Origin: Terasakiella sp. SH-1
GTDB taxonomy: Bacteria; Pseudomonadota; Alphaproteobacteria; Rhodospirillales; Terasakiellaceae
Direction of reading: 5' to 3'
Length of the DNA stretch: 64,000 bases
Assembly (NCBI RefSeq): GCF_004564135.1
Contig: NZ_CP038255.1
Span: forward strand, 2,095,501 to 2,159,500
Shown here: positions 54,102-63,761 of the stretch, piece by piece
How the letters are laid out: every line of letters starts with the position of its first letter
Position numbering within the stretch: position 1 is the stretch's first letter
The notes under the pieces: model-generated
The model's database searches: none
The model's input: the letters and a program-made list of their open reading frames with translations, nothing else
Told to the model about the DNA's origin: nothing
Program-made: the position numbers and the translations under genes

Positions 54102-55157
54102 ATGAACCGTCGTACATTTTTGAAAGCATCTCTTGGGGGGATGACTACTGTTGCTTTTTGCAAAAATGTAAAGGCTTCAACATTAAACAAAGGCTGGTTC
54201 AGCGGTATCAAAAATGCTGCTGACCAGTTTGGTGTGGTCCATATTTCTGAAGACTTTAACGTCACACCACTGTTCTTTACCAAACAACGCCTGCATGGGA
54301 TTTCCAAACACCCGTTACGCGCCGAAGTCGTGGCTCCGGCCCGTCGCCCCGGTGTGGAACTGTTTGTTTTTGACCTGAAGGCAAAAGAGCTTAAAACCGT
54401 TGCAGCCTCCAAAGGGCGTCATTTCTTCGGTCATGGTCATTATTCCAATGATGGCAGTCGCTATTTCATTACCGAAAGCAACATGACAGAAGAAAAAGGG
54501 GTAATCGGGATTTATGATGCGCTGAATAATTACGAGCGTATTGGTGAATTCGACAGTGGCGGCATCGGCCCACATGAAAGCCGCATGAGCCCGGATGGCA
54601 CAACCATCATCGTTTCCAATGGTGGTATTCTGACTCACCCGGACACAGGCCGTGCCAAACTGAACCTCGATACCATGGCCCCGAACCTGAGCTACATTGA
54701 CGTGGCTTCCGGCCAGTTAATCAAACAGATTTCCCTGCCGGAAGACCTGCATAAACTGTCCATCCGCCATATGGATGTGGATACAGATGGCACAGCTTAT
54801 GTGGGGACACAAGATCAGGAAAAAGGTCGCCGTAACCTGCCATTGGTCTGGAAAACGGTTGGAGACAAACTGGTTGCCATGGAAGAACCCGCTGAAGGCT
54901 GGAAAGCATTTGAAGGCTATATCGGCAGTGTGGTTGCCAATAACGGCTCCCTTTGTGTGTCTTCCCCACGTGGGAATGCGGTTTACCAATGGACGAAAGA
55001 AGGCAACCGCCTAATTGCCGAGGGTGATATCTGCGGTGTGGCTGAAATGCCGGGCCAAGGTTTCATGATGACCACAGGCCAAGGTAAAATCCTTGACGGT
55101 CAAGGGCGTGAAGCCACCCACGGCTATCGTTTTGATAACCACTGTACGATGGCTTAA
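54102..55157 (+). CDS. DUF1513 protein, Tat-exported
   Basis: 351 residues. NRRTFLKASLGGMTTVAF is a textbook Tat signal (RRTFLK). The remainder resembles a beta-propeller: repeated segments such as GHGHYSNDGSRYFITESNM, ESRMSPDGTTIIVSNGGI and YIDVASGQLIKQISL. DUF1513 proteins are repeatedly found at the end of imelysin operons; their role is unknown. It starts 5 bases after the second imelysin stop. A REP-like hairpin with a T tract follows. Confidence 0.85.
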   Translation: MNRRTFLKASLGGMTTVAFCKNVKASTLNKGWFSGIKNAADQFGVVHISEDFNVTPLFFTKQRLHGISKHPLRAEVVAPARRPGVELFVFDLKAKELKTVAASKGRHFFGHGHYSNDGSRYFITESNMTEEKGVIGIYDALNNYERIGEFDSGGIGPHESRMSPDGTTIIVSNGGILTHPDTGRAKLNLDTMAPNLSYIDVASGQLIKQISLPEDLHKLSIRHMDVDTDGTAYVGTQDQEKGRRNLPLVWKTVGDKLVAMEEPAEGWKAFEGYIGSVVANNGSLCVSSPRGNAVYQWTKEGNRLIAEGDICGVAEMPGQGFMMTTGQGKILDGQGREATHGYRFDNHCTMA

Positions 55158-55161
55158 AATA

Positions 55162-55242
55162 ACTGTCGTCCTCGCGCAAGCGGGGACCTTTTTCCAAATG
55201 GATGGAGGTCCCCGATCAAGTCGAGGACGACAGTATTTTTTT
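55162..55242. terminator. REP-like hairpin, copy 4, with T tract (operon terminator)
   Basis: ACTGTCGTCCTCG pairs perfectly with CGAGGACGACAGT (13 bp), and inside it GGGGACCT pairs with AGGTCCCC (8 bp). Seven T residues follow. It contains GATCAAG, as in the other copies. It ends the imelysin operon and overlaps the stop of the convergent CZB gene (55241-55243). Confidence 0.7.
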
Positions 55243-56128
55243 ACAACTGAAACGCCCGCATGCGCACAGAAGAGGTTTTACTGTCCTGCATCCGATATTC
55301 CAGATGGGTCAGGCGCGACACAATGTCATGGCTGGCCTGAATGACTTTCTGATAAGAGACATCAGCCCCCTCATAGTCATGACGATTTAATTCAGCCACC
55401 GTTTTATGGGATAGATCGTGAAACTGGCGGTGTGTTTCTTCCAGATGAATAAATTCATCATCTTTCAAATAATTATCCCGCCCCACAGAATTAATCCAAA
55501 TCCCAAGACTGCATTCATCGGCATGCTGAATATTCTTCGGCTTTATATTGCGGTGAAAAGCTTTTCCCAAGTTTTGCACCCAGATCACATGATTGAGGCG
55601 CGCGGCGTTAATATCGAATACAGAGGCCAAACGAGCCATTTTCTTTTTGCGAAACGCATACCACGGCACCTTGGCACGATCCAAATACATCGGAAAAGGT
55701 TCTGTATCCTTGTTTCCCCCTAAAAAACGACCAATCATACCCTTTGCCTGATCAATCAAATCTTCACTGTCTTTTCGGGCGACATGTAGCTCCAAGGCCG
55801 TTAACAGATAAACCACATCACGACTGCTGGCACGCAAACGGTTAATCATCGCAGCCGCCCGCTTGGACTCTCCGCCAAGTTTCAAATCAATGATCTCATC
55901 CGCGATAGTATGGAACTTGGTATGTTCTTCCTTGAGTTTCCAGACCTCAGGGTACGGACCATATTTACGCAAGCCACTGGAAAAAATCCAATGGCCCAGC
56001 TCACAATTGGCATGGATCGGCGATTTGGTCGCAATGCCCCCACCCAAGGCCAAACGTTCCAGTTCCAGCTCCCAGCCCACATGGGCGAGACGGGCAACAT
56101 TGGCATCTAATGTAATATCCAGAACCAT
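55241..56128 (-). CDS. Tandem CZB (chemoreceptor zinc-binding) domain protein
   Basis: 295 residues carrying two CZB domains. The first has RLAHVGWELELERL, CELGHWIFSSGLRKYG and KEEHTKFH. The second has RLNHVIWVQNLGKAF, ECSLGIWINSVGRD and EETHRQFHDL. Each shows the His/Cys/His/His zinc set, with C in the CxxGxW element. CZB domains normally sit at the C-terminus of chemoreceptors or diguanylate cyclases (DgcZ) and sense Zn2+ or hypochlorite through the Cys. Here there is no output domain and no transmembrane segment, so it is a soluble sensor or adaptor. Partner unknown. Confidence 0.8.
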   Translation of the reverse strand: MVLDITLDANVARLAHVGWELELERLALGGGIATKSPIHANCELGHWIFSSGLRKYGPYPEVWKLKEEHTKFHTIADEIIDLKLGGESKRAAAMINRLRASSRDVVYLLTALELHVARKDSEDLIDQAKGMIGRFLGGNKDTEPFPMYLDRAKVPWYAFRKKKMARLASVFDINAARLNHVIWVQNLGKAFHRNIKPKNIQHADECSLGIWINSVGRDNYLKDDEFIHLEETHRQFHDLSHKTVAELNRHDYEGADVSYQKVIQASHDIVSRLTHLEYRMQDSKTSSVRMRAFQL

Positions 56129-56205
56129 TGTTTTTCCTTCTTATATATTTTGTGATCGTTTCTCACACCATATAAGCAGGCCCTAATAGTTCGAAATGAT
56201 ATCCA

Positions 56206-56475
56206 TCAATCCTTTTGTATCGCCTTAAAAATTTTATATCCGGCAAAGCCGGCAAGCACAGCCAAGACCACAGGCCCACCAAAACCAGACAATCCCAGCC
56301 CCAGTTTCAACCCGCAAGCCTTCCCGGTCAAAAAACCACCCCCGGCAGACGCCATGCCTGCATGATGGGCTGCCCCTAATCCCGTTCCTTTCAAACTGAC
56401 AAGCTGCTTTATGCCGGAGGAAAGATCAGGCAGGTTTTCGGTCCTTGCTTTGTCAGATTGATTTTCTTTAGCCAT
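56206..56475 (-). CDS. Small glycine-rich hydrophobic protein, unknown
   Basis: About 89 residues from the ATG at 56475. A charged N-terminus is followed by a Gly/Ala/Leu-rich stretch (GLGAAHHAGMASAGGGFLTG and LKLGLGLSGFGGPVVLAVLA) and a short basic tail. One or two membrane helices are plausible. No family recognised. It lies 77 bases upstream of the CZB gene, same strand. Confidence 0.5.
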   Translation of the reverse strand: MAKENQSDKARTENLPDLSSGIKQLVSLKGTGLGAAHHAGMASAGGGFLTGKACGLKLGLGLSGFGGPVVLAVLAGFAGYKIFKAIQKD

Positions 56476-56611
56476 AATTCGCACCCATAGTTACACATAT
56501 TTTTTCTAATATAATTTTTTTGGAGAAACAAGCACCCTGAAATGGATTTCTATGTTTCCTTCCTGTGGTTTGAGGGGTAGCATAGCAGGAATAAAAATAA
56601 GGCGATGGTTC

Positions 56612-59600
56612 ATGTTAAAATCTTTATGGCGCAGATTGGAAATTTACAAATCTCCGCTGACACAAAAAGTTACGATTGGTGTTTTTCTGGGCATTATCCT
56701 GATCGAAATCATCATCCTTGTGCCATCCTATAACAATAAAGAAAAAGAACTGGTCAACGGGTTAACCTCAAAAATCGACCTGATTGCGACCTCAATCCTG
56801 CCCATCAGTGAACTCAACCTGAACCATCGCCTCAAACTCTTGCGCGAAGTGCCTGATATTATCCATCTCTATGAAAAAGATGCTGACAAAAGTAGCGATG
56901 AGCCGATTTATTCAAGCACAGCCCAAACCCTGACCCTCACCCATATTATTCCAGATGCGCCTGATAAAAAGCTGATTATCATTGCCAATGCATCCTTTAT
57001 CCCCGGTGAGATGGAAGCCTATGTAGGCCGTATCGTCGGGCTGATTTTGATCATTTCCGCCTTTGTGACCGTATGTACCATGCTGGTGCTGGAACGTTTG
57101 CTGATCAACCCGTTGATGAAGCTGAACCGCGCCATCAATTCAGACAAGGATGACGTCGATATTGATGCCCTGTCACCAGATATGCTAGATCGTCGTGATG
57201 AATTGGGGGACCTTGCGCGTTCTTATCGTTCCTTGGGCCAAAATATTTCAGCAGCTTTTTCTGAGATTGAGGTTTTGGCCCGTTTTCCTTATGAAAACCC
57301 GAACCCAATCTTACGCTGTGGTGCTGATTATGAAATCATGTATTCCAACACAGTTGCCTGGAGCGAACCCGGTCTTTTTGCCGATGACAATAAAAACACT
57401 ATCTGTGAAGAATTAAGACACAGCGTTCAAAGCGTACTGGAAGACAACCATACCGCAACCCCAACCATCAATTGCGATGGCAAGATTTATGCCTGTACAC
57501 TGGTTCCCATTGCCGAATATGGGTATTGCAACCTTTATGCCCGTGACATTACCTCTCAGGTGCGTGCTGAAAAGGCCCTTCAAGCCCTCAATATGCAACT
57601 TGAGGACCTGATCCAAGAACGTACCGAAGAGCTGCAAAAACAAAAAAGCCAGCTCAGTGCCACCATCAGTGCCTCGCTGGATGCCATTGTCATTATGTCA
57701 GTTGATGGCAAGATCGTTGAATTCAGCAAATCTGCCGAAAGTGTCTTTGGGTATTCCATTATGGAAGTGATCGGGAAAAAACTTTCTGACAAGCTGATCC
57801 CTGAACGCTATCGTGCCTCTCATGATCAGGGGCTGGCGAATTTTGTGAAAAGCGGTGAAAGTCAGCTGCTGGGCAAGCGAATTGAAATTGACGCTCTTCA
57901 TAAAGATGGGCATGAATTCCCCATTGAATTGGCCATCCATGTCACCGGTCATGGGAATGAGCGGCTGTTCATTGCCTATCTGCGTGATATCAGCAGCCGT
58001 AAAGAGCAAGAATTGGCCCTAATTCAAGCCAAGGAAACAGCCGAAGCCGCCAACAAGGCCAAATCCGAATTCCTCGCCACCATGAGCCACGAAATCCGCA
58101 CCCCCATGAATGGGGTGATCGGCATGACAGGTTTATTGATGGATACAGGGCTGAATGAAGAACAACACCACTTTGCAGAAACCATCCGTCAATCTGGCGA
58201 AGCCCTGCTGCGCATCATTAACGATATTCTGGATTACACCAAAATCGAAATTGGCAAGCTGGAACTGGAAGAATCCCAGTTTGACATGGTGCAATTGTGT
58301 GAAAGTGTCGTAGACCTGATGACCTCCAAAGCCATGGAAAAGGGATTACACTTTGGCTCTGTCGTCTCCCCGAAATTAAGCGGAACATATAAGTCTGATC
58401 CGGGACGTATCCGTCAGGTATTGTTGAACTTCATCACCAATGCCATCAAGTTTACGCCGGAAGGTTCCGTCATCTTACGGGTGGAAGAAAACGCCAAGGG
58501 CATCCGCTTTGAAGTTCAAGACGACGGCATTGGCATCAGCCCCAAAGACGGGGAAAAGCTCTTTCAGAAATTTACCCAGGTTGATGCCTCAACCACCCGC
58601 AAATATGGCGGTACGGGCCTTGGCCTTGCCATTTCCAAACTCATTGTCGAAGCCCTAGGCGGTGAAATCGGTATGAGCAGTGAGGTCGGTAAAGGCAGTA
58701 CTTTCTGGTTCACCCTCCCGCTTGAATGTCTTGAAACCACACCATTGCTTGATTTGGATGGGCAAGGCACCTTGCTTGCCAAACATGTCCTGATCATAGA
58801 TGACAACACAATTAACCGCGAAATCTTTGATATCAACATGCTGGCCTGGGGGATGGAAACCACTCTGTGCCGTTCTGTTGAAGAAGGGCTGGACACGCTC
58901 AAAGAGAACAGCTTTGATGCGATTATTCTGGATTTCAATATGCCGGGTCTCAATGGTCAGGACTTTCTCAAGCGCTATCAAGGCAGCACCCCTGTGATCC
59001 TGTCAACGTCCTCCAATGATGTTGACCCGGATATACGCGCCCAAATCTCAGCGGTTTTGACCAAACCAATCCGTCAACAAACACTCAAGAATATTCTTAT
59101 GGAATGTCTGGGCGGGCACAGGGAGACATTGAATAACGAAGGTGAAGAGGTCAAAGCCCCTGCACAGAACAGCAAACGGGCAGAAGCGCAACTACGCATC
59201 CTTGTGGCCGAAGACAATCAAGTCAATCAGATGGTTGCTCAGGGGATTTTAAAGAAACTGGGCCATTATGTTGATGTGGTCTCAAACGGGCTGGAAGCGA
59301 TTAACGCGGTTGAAAACCTGCCTTACGATTTGGTGTTGATGGATATTCAGATGCCGGAATGCGATGGCTATCAGGCAACCCGTGACATCCGTTCCAAAAC
59401 AGGCACGTTTGCCAATATTCCAATTGTCGCCATGACCGCCAATGCCATGGCAGGAGACCGGGAAAAATGTCTGCTCGCCGGGATGAATGACTATCTGTCC
59501 AAACCTGTCACCGCCGATAAGCTTGGCACCTGTATTGACAGTCTGCTGGGACGCTTTCAGGAAGAAACCGAAAAAGAGAGCCTGCCAACCGCTCAAGCGA

Positions 59601-59956
59601 CAAAAACAGACGAACCAAACTTACAGGTCTGGAACGAAGAGATCGTTGAAACCATGATTAATGACCTGGACTTAGATGGCTATCAAATGCTGTTGCGGAC
59701 CTATTTAAAGAATACGGTCTCGCGTATTGAAAAGATTGCAACCTGTATTGAGGAAAACAGCACGGGCCTTCTTAAAAAAGAAGCACACAGCCTGAAAGGG
59801 GCGTCAAACTCCATGGGGGCCAAACAAATTGCAGATCTCGCTATGCGCCTTGAAAAGCAAGATGAGAGCCCTCTTCCCACCAGTGAAGAGTTATACGCTG
59901 CCTTTGAACGTTTCAAGCAAGAAGCCACCCAAAGGTTCTTATCAGAAGAAGGCTAA
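56612..59956 (+). CDS. Hybrid histidine kinase with PAS, two receivers and HPt
   Basis: About 1114 residues from the ATG at 56612; the frame opens 20 codons earlier without a good ribosome-binding site. An N-terminal helix, a periplasmic segment and a second helix ([20 protein letters not shown]) lead into HAMP, then two PAS regions (about 230-330 and 345-470). HisKA has [15 protein letters not shown] (His about 492); HATPase has [18 protein letters not shown]. The first receiver (IILDFNMPG, Asp about 773) and second receiver ([14 protein letters not shown], Asp about 910) are followed by HPt ([14 protein letters not shown], His about 1058). The input signal is unknown. An EAL response regulator follows on the opposite strand. 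Confidence 0.92.
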   Translation: MLKSLWRRLEIYKSPLTQKVTIGVFLGIILIEIIILVPSYNNKEKELVNGLTSKIDLIATSILPISELNLNHRLKLLREVPDIIHLYEKDADKSSDEPIYSSTAQTLTLTHIIPDAPDKKLIIIANASFIPGEMEAYVGRIVGLILIISAFVTVCTMLVLERLLINPLMKLNRAINSDKDDVDIDALSPDMLDRRDELGDLARSYRSLGQNISAAFSEIEVLARFPYENPNPILRCGADYEIMYSNTVAWSEPGLFADDNKNTICEELRHSVQSVLEDNHTATPTINCDGKIYACTLVPIAEYGYCNLYARDITSQVRAEKALQALNMQLEDLIQERTEELQKQKSQLSATISASLDAIVIMSVDGKIVEFSKSAESVFGYSIMEVIGKKLSDKLIPERYRASHDQGLANFVKSGESQLLGKRIEIDALHKDGHEFPIELAIHVTGHGNERLFIAYLRDISSRKEQELALIQAKETAEAANKAKSEFLATMSHEIRTPMNGVIGMTGLLMDTGLNEEQHHFAETIRQSGEALLRIINDILDYTKIEIGKLELEESQFDMVQLCESVVDLMTSKAMEKGLHFGSVVSPKLSGTYKSDPGRIRQVLLNFITNAIKFTPEGSVILRVEENAKGIRFEVQDDGIGISPKDGEKLFQKFTQVDASTTRKYGGTGLGLAISKLIVEALGGEIGMSSEVGKGSTFWFTLPLECLETTPLLDLDGQGTLLAKHVLIIDDNTINREIFDINMLAWGMETTLCRSVEEGLDTLKENSFDAIILDFNMPGLNGQDFLKRYQGSTPVILSTSSNDVDPDIRAQISAVLTKPIRQQTLKNILMECLGGHRETLNNEGEEVKAPAQNSKRAEAQLRILVAEDNQVNQMVAQGILKKLGHYVDVVSNGLEAINAVENLPYDLVLMDIQMPECDGYQATRDIRSKTGTFANIPIVAMTANAMAGDREKCLLAGMNDYLSKPVTADKLGTCIDSLLGRFQEETEKESLPTAQATKTDEPNLQVWNEEIVETMINDLDLDGYQMLLRTYLKNTVSRIEKIATCIEENSTGLLKKEAHSLKGASNSMGAKQIADLAMRLEKQDESPLPTSEELYAAFERFKQEATQRFLSEEG

Positions 59957-59989
59957 GAGCCTATTCAGATTAGCTTGACTCGCATGGTC

Positions 59990-61147
59990 TCAATGCTGTG
60001 CCTGCCATTGCTGAACCCATGTGATGAATTCATCAGAACGCATGGGCTTGCCCATAAAATAACCCTGGGCAATATCACAGCCTGCGTTTTTCAGGAAATC
60101 CCAGTGGTCTTGTGTTTCAACACCTTCGGCAACCACCTTTAACCCCATCGCCTTGGCCTAGCCGAGGATCGCATTAATGATAATGCGGGAATCTTTATCC
60201 TCATGAGCATCCATAACAAAGGATCGGTCAATTTTCAGCTCGGAAAACGGCATGCGGTGTAGTTCCACCAAAGAGGAATAGCCCGTGCCAAAATCATCAA
60301 TGGAAACGCTGATCCCCTTAATCCGCAAACGGGTTAAAATATCCAGCGTCTTGCGCGCATCGGTCATCGCGCTGCTTTCTGTCACTTCCAAAATCAATTG
60401 GGTTGCAGGGACACCATATTGATCCAGCGCTCTGGACACTTTGCTGGGAAAATCCAGATCCGTCAGGGAAGAGGCTGACAAATTAACTGCAACCGCAATA
60501 TCAAGGCCACTTTCTTTCCACTTGGCCGCTTCCTGAACCGCAAGTTCCAATACCTGATAGGTCATAGGCTCAATCAAGCCCGTCTGTTCAGCCAGCGTAA
60601 TAAATTCATCGGGGTAGATCAAACCACGGTTTGGTTCCTGCCAACGCACCAGCGCTTCGGCAGAGGTCACAGCCTGTGTATTCATGTCGACCTTAGGCTG
60701 AAAACTCAAAAACAAACGCCCTGCCTGTATCGCATGGTTCAAATCATTTTCGCGCACAGACTTAGTCACTTCAGGGGCGCGTTGTAGAACTTCACGCAAC
60801 CCCGCACCAGTCACAGGCTTACGCAGGTTTCCAATAACTTCCAGGCCGAAGTCTGAGCCCAAATTCATCGCACTTTTCAACAGACGTTCATCAAAGCTAC
60901 TGATCAGGGCAATTGAAGCTTTGCAATTGATGGACCCTAAATAGCGCAGCACCTCAATCCCGTCACAATCAGCCAGAGAAAGGTCCTGAATGATCACATC
61001 CGGTTTAATTTGATCAACCTTGGTCTTGAACTCTTCGAATTCAGCGGCAGTTTCAACATCAAACCCTTCCTTGGTCGCCAACAAGGAAATCAGCTGACGG
61101 ATTTCTTCATCATCGTCAAAAATAATTAGGGAACGATTTGAAGACAT
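59990..61147 (-). pseudogene. Receiver-EAL protein interrupted by an in-frame amber codon
   Basis: The ORF ends at TAG 60158-60160, but the same frame continues KAMGLKVVAEGVETQDHWDF and DIAQGYFMGKPMRSDEF to a TGA at 59990-59992, giving 385 codons in total. A REC domain (DDDEEIRQLI; IIQDLSLADCDG) is followed by an EAL domain with SAEALVRWQEP and DDFGTGYSSL. The amber codon replaces the residue before AKAMG, usually Leu, and removes the VAEGVET motif with a catalytic Glu. The truncated product (329 aa) should not hydrolyse c-di-GMP; amber suppression or a base error would restore it. TTG to TAG is a one-base change. Confidence 0.8.
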
Positions 61148-61407
61148 GCACTTACCTTATTTCTTTAATTTTTATTTTCCGCAAAGCGATACTATAACCA
61201 ATCTTTCGTATGACCGCCACAATCGATGCATAATAGATTAAATTTATGCAATATATAAACAAATTTTGAACAAAAAACACAATTTTGAGGTCAATGCTCT
61301 GCGTTTATTTTTCATCTGACAGTTTCATACAAATTTGACGTTCGTAATTTGACTTCCCTGCCCCTTTGGGTCATCTTTGTACATGCAACACGAATGAGCC
61401 GGAAAAA

Positions 61408-61773
61408 ATGAATAAAACAGTCCTTATTGTTGAAGACAATGAAATGAACATGAAATTGTTCAATGACTTGTTGCAGGCCCATAGCTACAACACCGTACAA
61501 ACCAACAGCGGCCATAATGTCAAAGAGCTGATTGCAAAACATCAGCCCGACCTGATCATTCTGGATATTCAATTGCCTGAAATTTCCGGCTTTGACATTG
61601 CCGCCATGCTTAAAAATGACGTTGCTTCCAAACAAATCCCCCTTATTGCCGTCACCGCTTTTGCCATGAAGGGGGATCAGGAGAAAATCCTGCAAGCCGG
61701 ATGTGACGGCTATCTCTCCAAGCCCATCTCCGTGCCTTTGTTTCTGGAAACAGTTTCCAAATTTCTGGCATAA
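61408..61773 (+). CDS. divK: Single-domain response regulator DivK
   Basis: 121 residues from the ATG at 61408, preceded by GGAAAA. A receiver domain only: VLIVEDNEMNMKLFNDLL, LIILDIQLPEISGFD with the phospho-Asp, and GDQEKILQAGCDGYLSKPIS. In Caulobacter and relatives DivK relays signals to DivL/PleC/DivJ in cell-cycle control. Length, sequence and lack of an output domain match DivK. A strong terminator follows. Confidence 0.88.
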   Translation: MNKTVLIVEDNEMNMKLFNDLLQAHSYNTVQTNSGHNVKELIAKHQPDLIILDIQLPEISGFDIAAMLKNDVASKQIPLIAVTAFAMKGDQEKILQAGCDGYLSKPISVPLFLETVSKFLA

Positions 61774-61782
61774 CGGATAAAC

Positions 61783-61819
61783 AAAAAAAGAGCCCCGAAA
61801 TCTCAAGGGCTCTTTTTTT
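61783..61819. terminator. Bidirectional terminator between divK and rpmG
   Basis: Seven A, GAGCCC, a short loop, GGGCTC and seven T. It acts for divK on the plus strand and rpmG on the minus strand. Confidence 0.9.
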
Positions 61820-61846
61820 ATAAGGTATACTTTAAAAAGCGTCAGA

Positions 61847-62014
61847 TTATTTAATCTTAGCTTCTTTGAAAAGCACGTGCTTGCGTACCACCGGGTCGTA
61901 TTTGCGGAATTCCAGCTTCTCGGTGATGTTACGCGGGTTTTTCTTCGTGACGTAGAAATAACCTGTGTCAGCGGTGCTTACCAGTCTAACCTGAATGGTG
62001 GTTGGCTTAGCCAT
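61847..62014 (-). CDS. rpmG: 50S ribosomal protein L33
   Basis: 55 residues. It begins [20 protein letters not shown] and ends [26 protein letters not shown] is the conserved L33 core. The Cys pairs of the zinc form are absent, so this is the C-minus type usual in alphaproteobacteria. It is too short for many gene finders. The bidirectional terminator follows 27 bases downstream. Confidence 0.95.
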   Translation of the reverse strand: MAKPTTIQVRLVSTADTGYFYVTKKNPRNITEKLEFRKYDPVVRKHVLFKEAKIK

Positions 62015-62126
62015 CTTACTTAATCCTGTAGCAAAAAATTGCGTCTATGAGGGCCGGACAATACAAGCATTTTTGCCCATGTCAAGCAGGTTTCTAAATT
62101 TTTGTGACAATCGGCACAAACCCGCC

Positions 62127-63704
62127 CTATTGCGCCACTGTTGCAATGGTCGTAAAGCCCCTGAAACGTTGATATAAGCTGGAATCAAGAATGAGATTAC
62201 GCGCAACATCCATATCGATTCTGTTTTTTTGATGATCTGGTGCACAAGATTGACGCAAGTTTTTACGCCCGGTGCGATCTTCAATTCCCACCGTTTGCCA
62301 ATCTTTTCTCAAGCGTTGACCACTCACTTCCCATAAGGCTGGTCCCCGTTCACTATTGCTTTTGACCCCACTTGTACAAACCGACGGCCGCACACCCAAT
62401 CCATGAAAGGCATAACCACTGGGCGCAATCAGGCGTGACCATGTCACCGTGACTTCCCCATCATTAGGCAAGCGCTGTACCGATTGCACAGTCCCCTTGC
62501 CATAAGAAGAACTGCCAACAACCACACCACGGGCACGGTCTTGCAAAGCTGCGGCCACAATTTCAGAGGCAGACGCACTTTTTCCATTCAGCAGCACCAC
62601 AATAGGGCGTCCCTGCGCCACATCAATCAGGTCAGCCTCATAGGTTTCAAAACTATCGGGATGACGCCCCTGTGTGGAAATAATCCGCCCCCCAGCTACA
62701 AACAGGTCTGCAACCTGTACTGCCCGTTTCAGCAGTCCACCGGGGTTATTGCGCAAATCCAGTATAATCCCTTTAAAACGATGCCCATGCATCAAGGCAT
62801 AATCCTGTACGTCCTGTGAAACCGTCCCCACGGTACGTTCATTAAAACCAGATAAACGGATGGAAAGAATCCCATCGTCATAGGTACTAAACACGGTTTG
62901 CGGGATCACCAGCTCACGCCAGATAAACACGGTTTGGCTGACACCTGTATCAGGGCGTTCAATCAAAAGAGACAGTTCTGTCTGAATTTTCCCACGCAGC
63001 AAGGCGTTGACTTCAAATAAAGACTTACCAATGACAGGTTCATCATTAACGCGTACCACCATGTCGCCTTGGCGAACCCCGGCTTTATAGGCAGGTCCTT
63101 GAACCTGAGCATGACTAATCAGGAAACGTTCATCAATTTTTTTAAGCGCCATCCCCACACCGCCAAACCCTTCACGGCGATCACGGTGACGTTCAGCCTC
63201 TTTCTTTCCGGCATAACGTGAGAAGATATCCAGATTGGACAGGGCTGCATCAAAAACCGCCTCATAGATGCGTTCAGCGTTCGTTGCAGCCAGATCATGG
63301 GAATGGGGCCAAAGCGCTTCCAGCACCTCGTAAACGGCGTCAGACCAGCTTTCACTATCATGGGCAAGAGGTTCCACCACTGCCTTGAGAAAGCGCTCTC
63401 CGTAATGAACCTCAATCACCCCGTTGTTTTCTTCAATGATAATTTCAGGGTCAATGGTCGCCAGCCCTCGCATGCCTTCCAGCCCTAAGGAGCGAACATC
63501 CACCGGGGTCAAGGCGCGTTCTGACACATTATAAAAACCCGAGGCTAAAACCGATGATACCTCATCTGCGGGCAGAACCTGATTAATCTGGTTGGCAAAA
63601 TCCCCTAACCATGCCTGTTCAGCCGTGAGCTGAGGGGTCACGCAGCCGCTTAGGCTTAAAAGCCCGCTCATAAGCATTGATAAAGAAAGGGATGCCTGTT
63701 TCAT
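62127..63704 (-). CDS. S41-family C-terminal processing protease, lipoprotein
   Basis: About 525 residues from the ATG at 63704. The N-terminus MKQASLSLSMLMSGLLSLSGC has a lipobox (LSGC), so it is an anchored lipoprotein. A PDZ domain (GVGMALKKIDERFLISHAQV) precedes the S41 catalytic core: LDLRNNPGGLLKRAVQVADL, GKSASASEIVAAAL with the catalytic Ser, and YGKGTVQ with the Lys. It trims periplasmic proteins at C-termini. Transcribed downstream of rnr with 57 bases between. A degenerate start at 63731 is less likely. Confidence 0.9.
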   Translation of the reverse strand: MKQASLSLSMLMSGLLSLSGCVTPQLTAEQAWLGDFANQINQVLPADEVSSVLASGFYNVSERALTPVDVRSLGLEGMRGLATIDPEIIIEENNGVIEVHYGERFLKAVVEPLAHDSESWSDAVYEVLEALWPHSHDLAATNAERIYEAVFDAALSNLDIFSRYAGKKEAERHRDRREGFGGVGMALKKIDERFLISHAQVQGPAYKAGVRQGDMVVRVNDEPVIGKSLFEVNALLRGKIQTELSLLIERPDTGVSQTVFIWRELVIPQTVFSTYDDGILSIRLSGFNERTVGTVSQDVQDYALMHGHRFKGIILDLRNNPGGLLKRAVQVADLFVAGGRIISTQGRHPDSFETYEADLIDVAQGRPIVVLLNGKSASASEIVAAALQDRARGVVVGSSSYGKGTVQSVQRLPNDGEVTVTWSRLIAPSGYAFHGLGVRPSVCTSGVKSNSERGPALWEVSGQRLRKDWQTVGIEDRTGRKNLRQSCAPDHQKNRIDMDVARNLILDSSLYQRFRGFTTIATVAQ

Positions 63705-63761
63705 GGGGCCATCATGCCAAATTCCCCACAAAACTGCGAGTCAATTCAACATGCAATCTAT

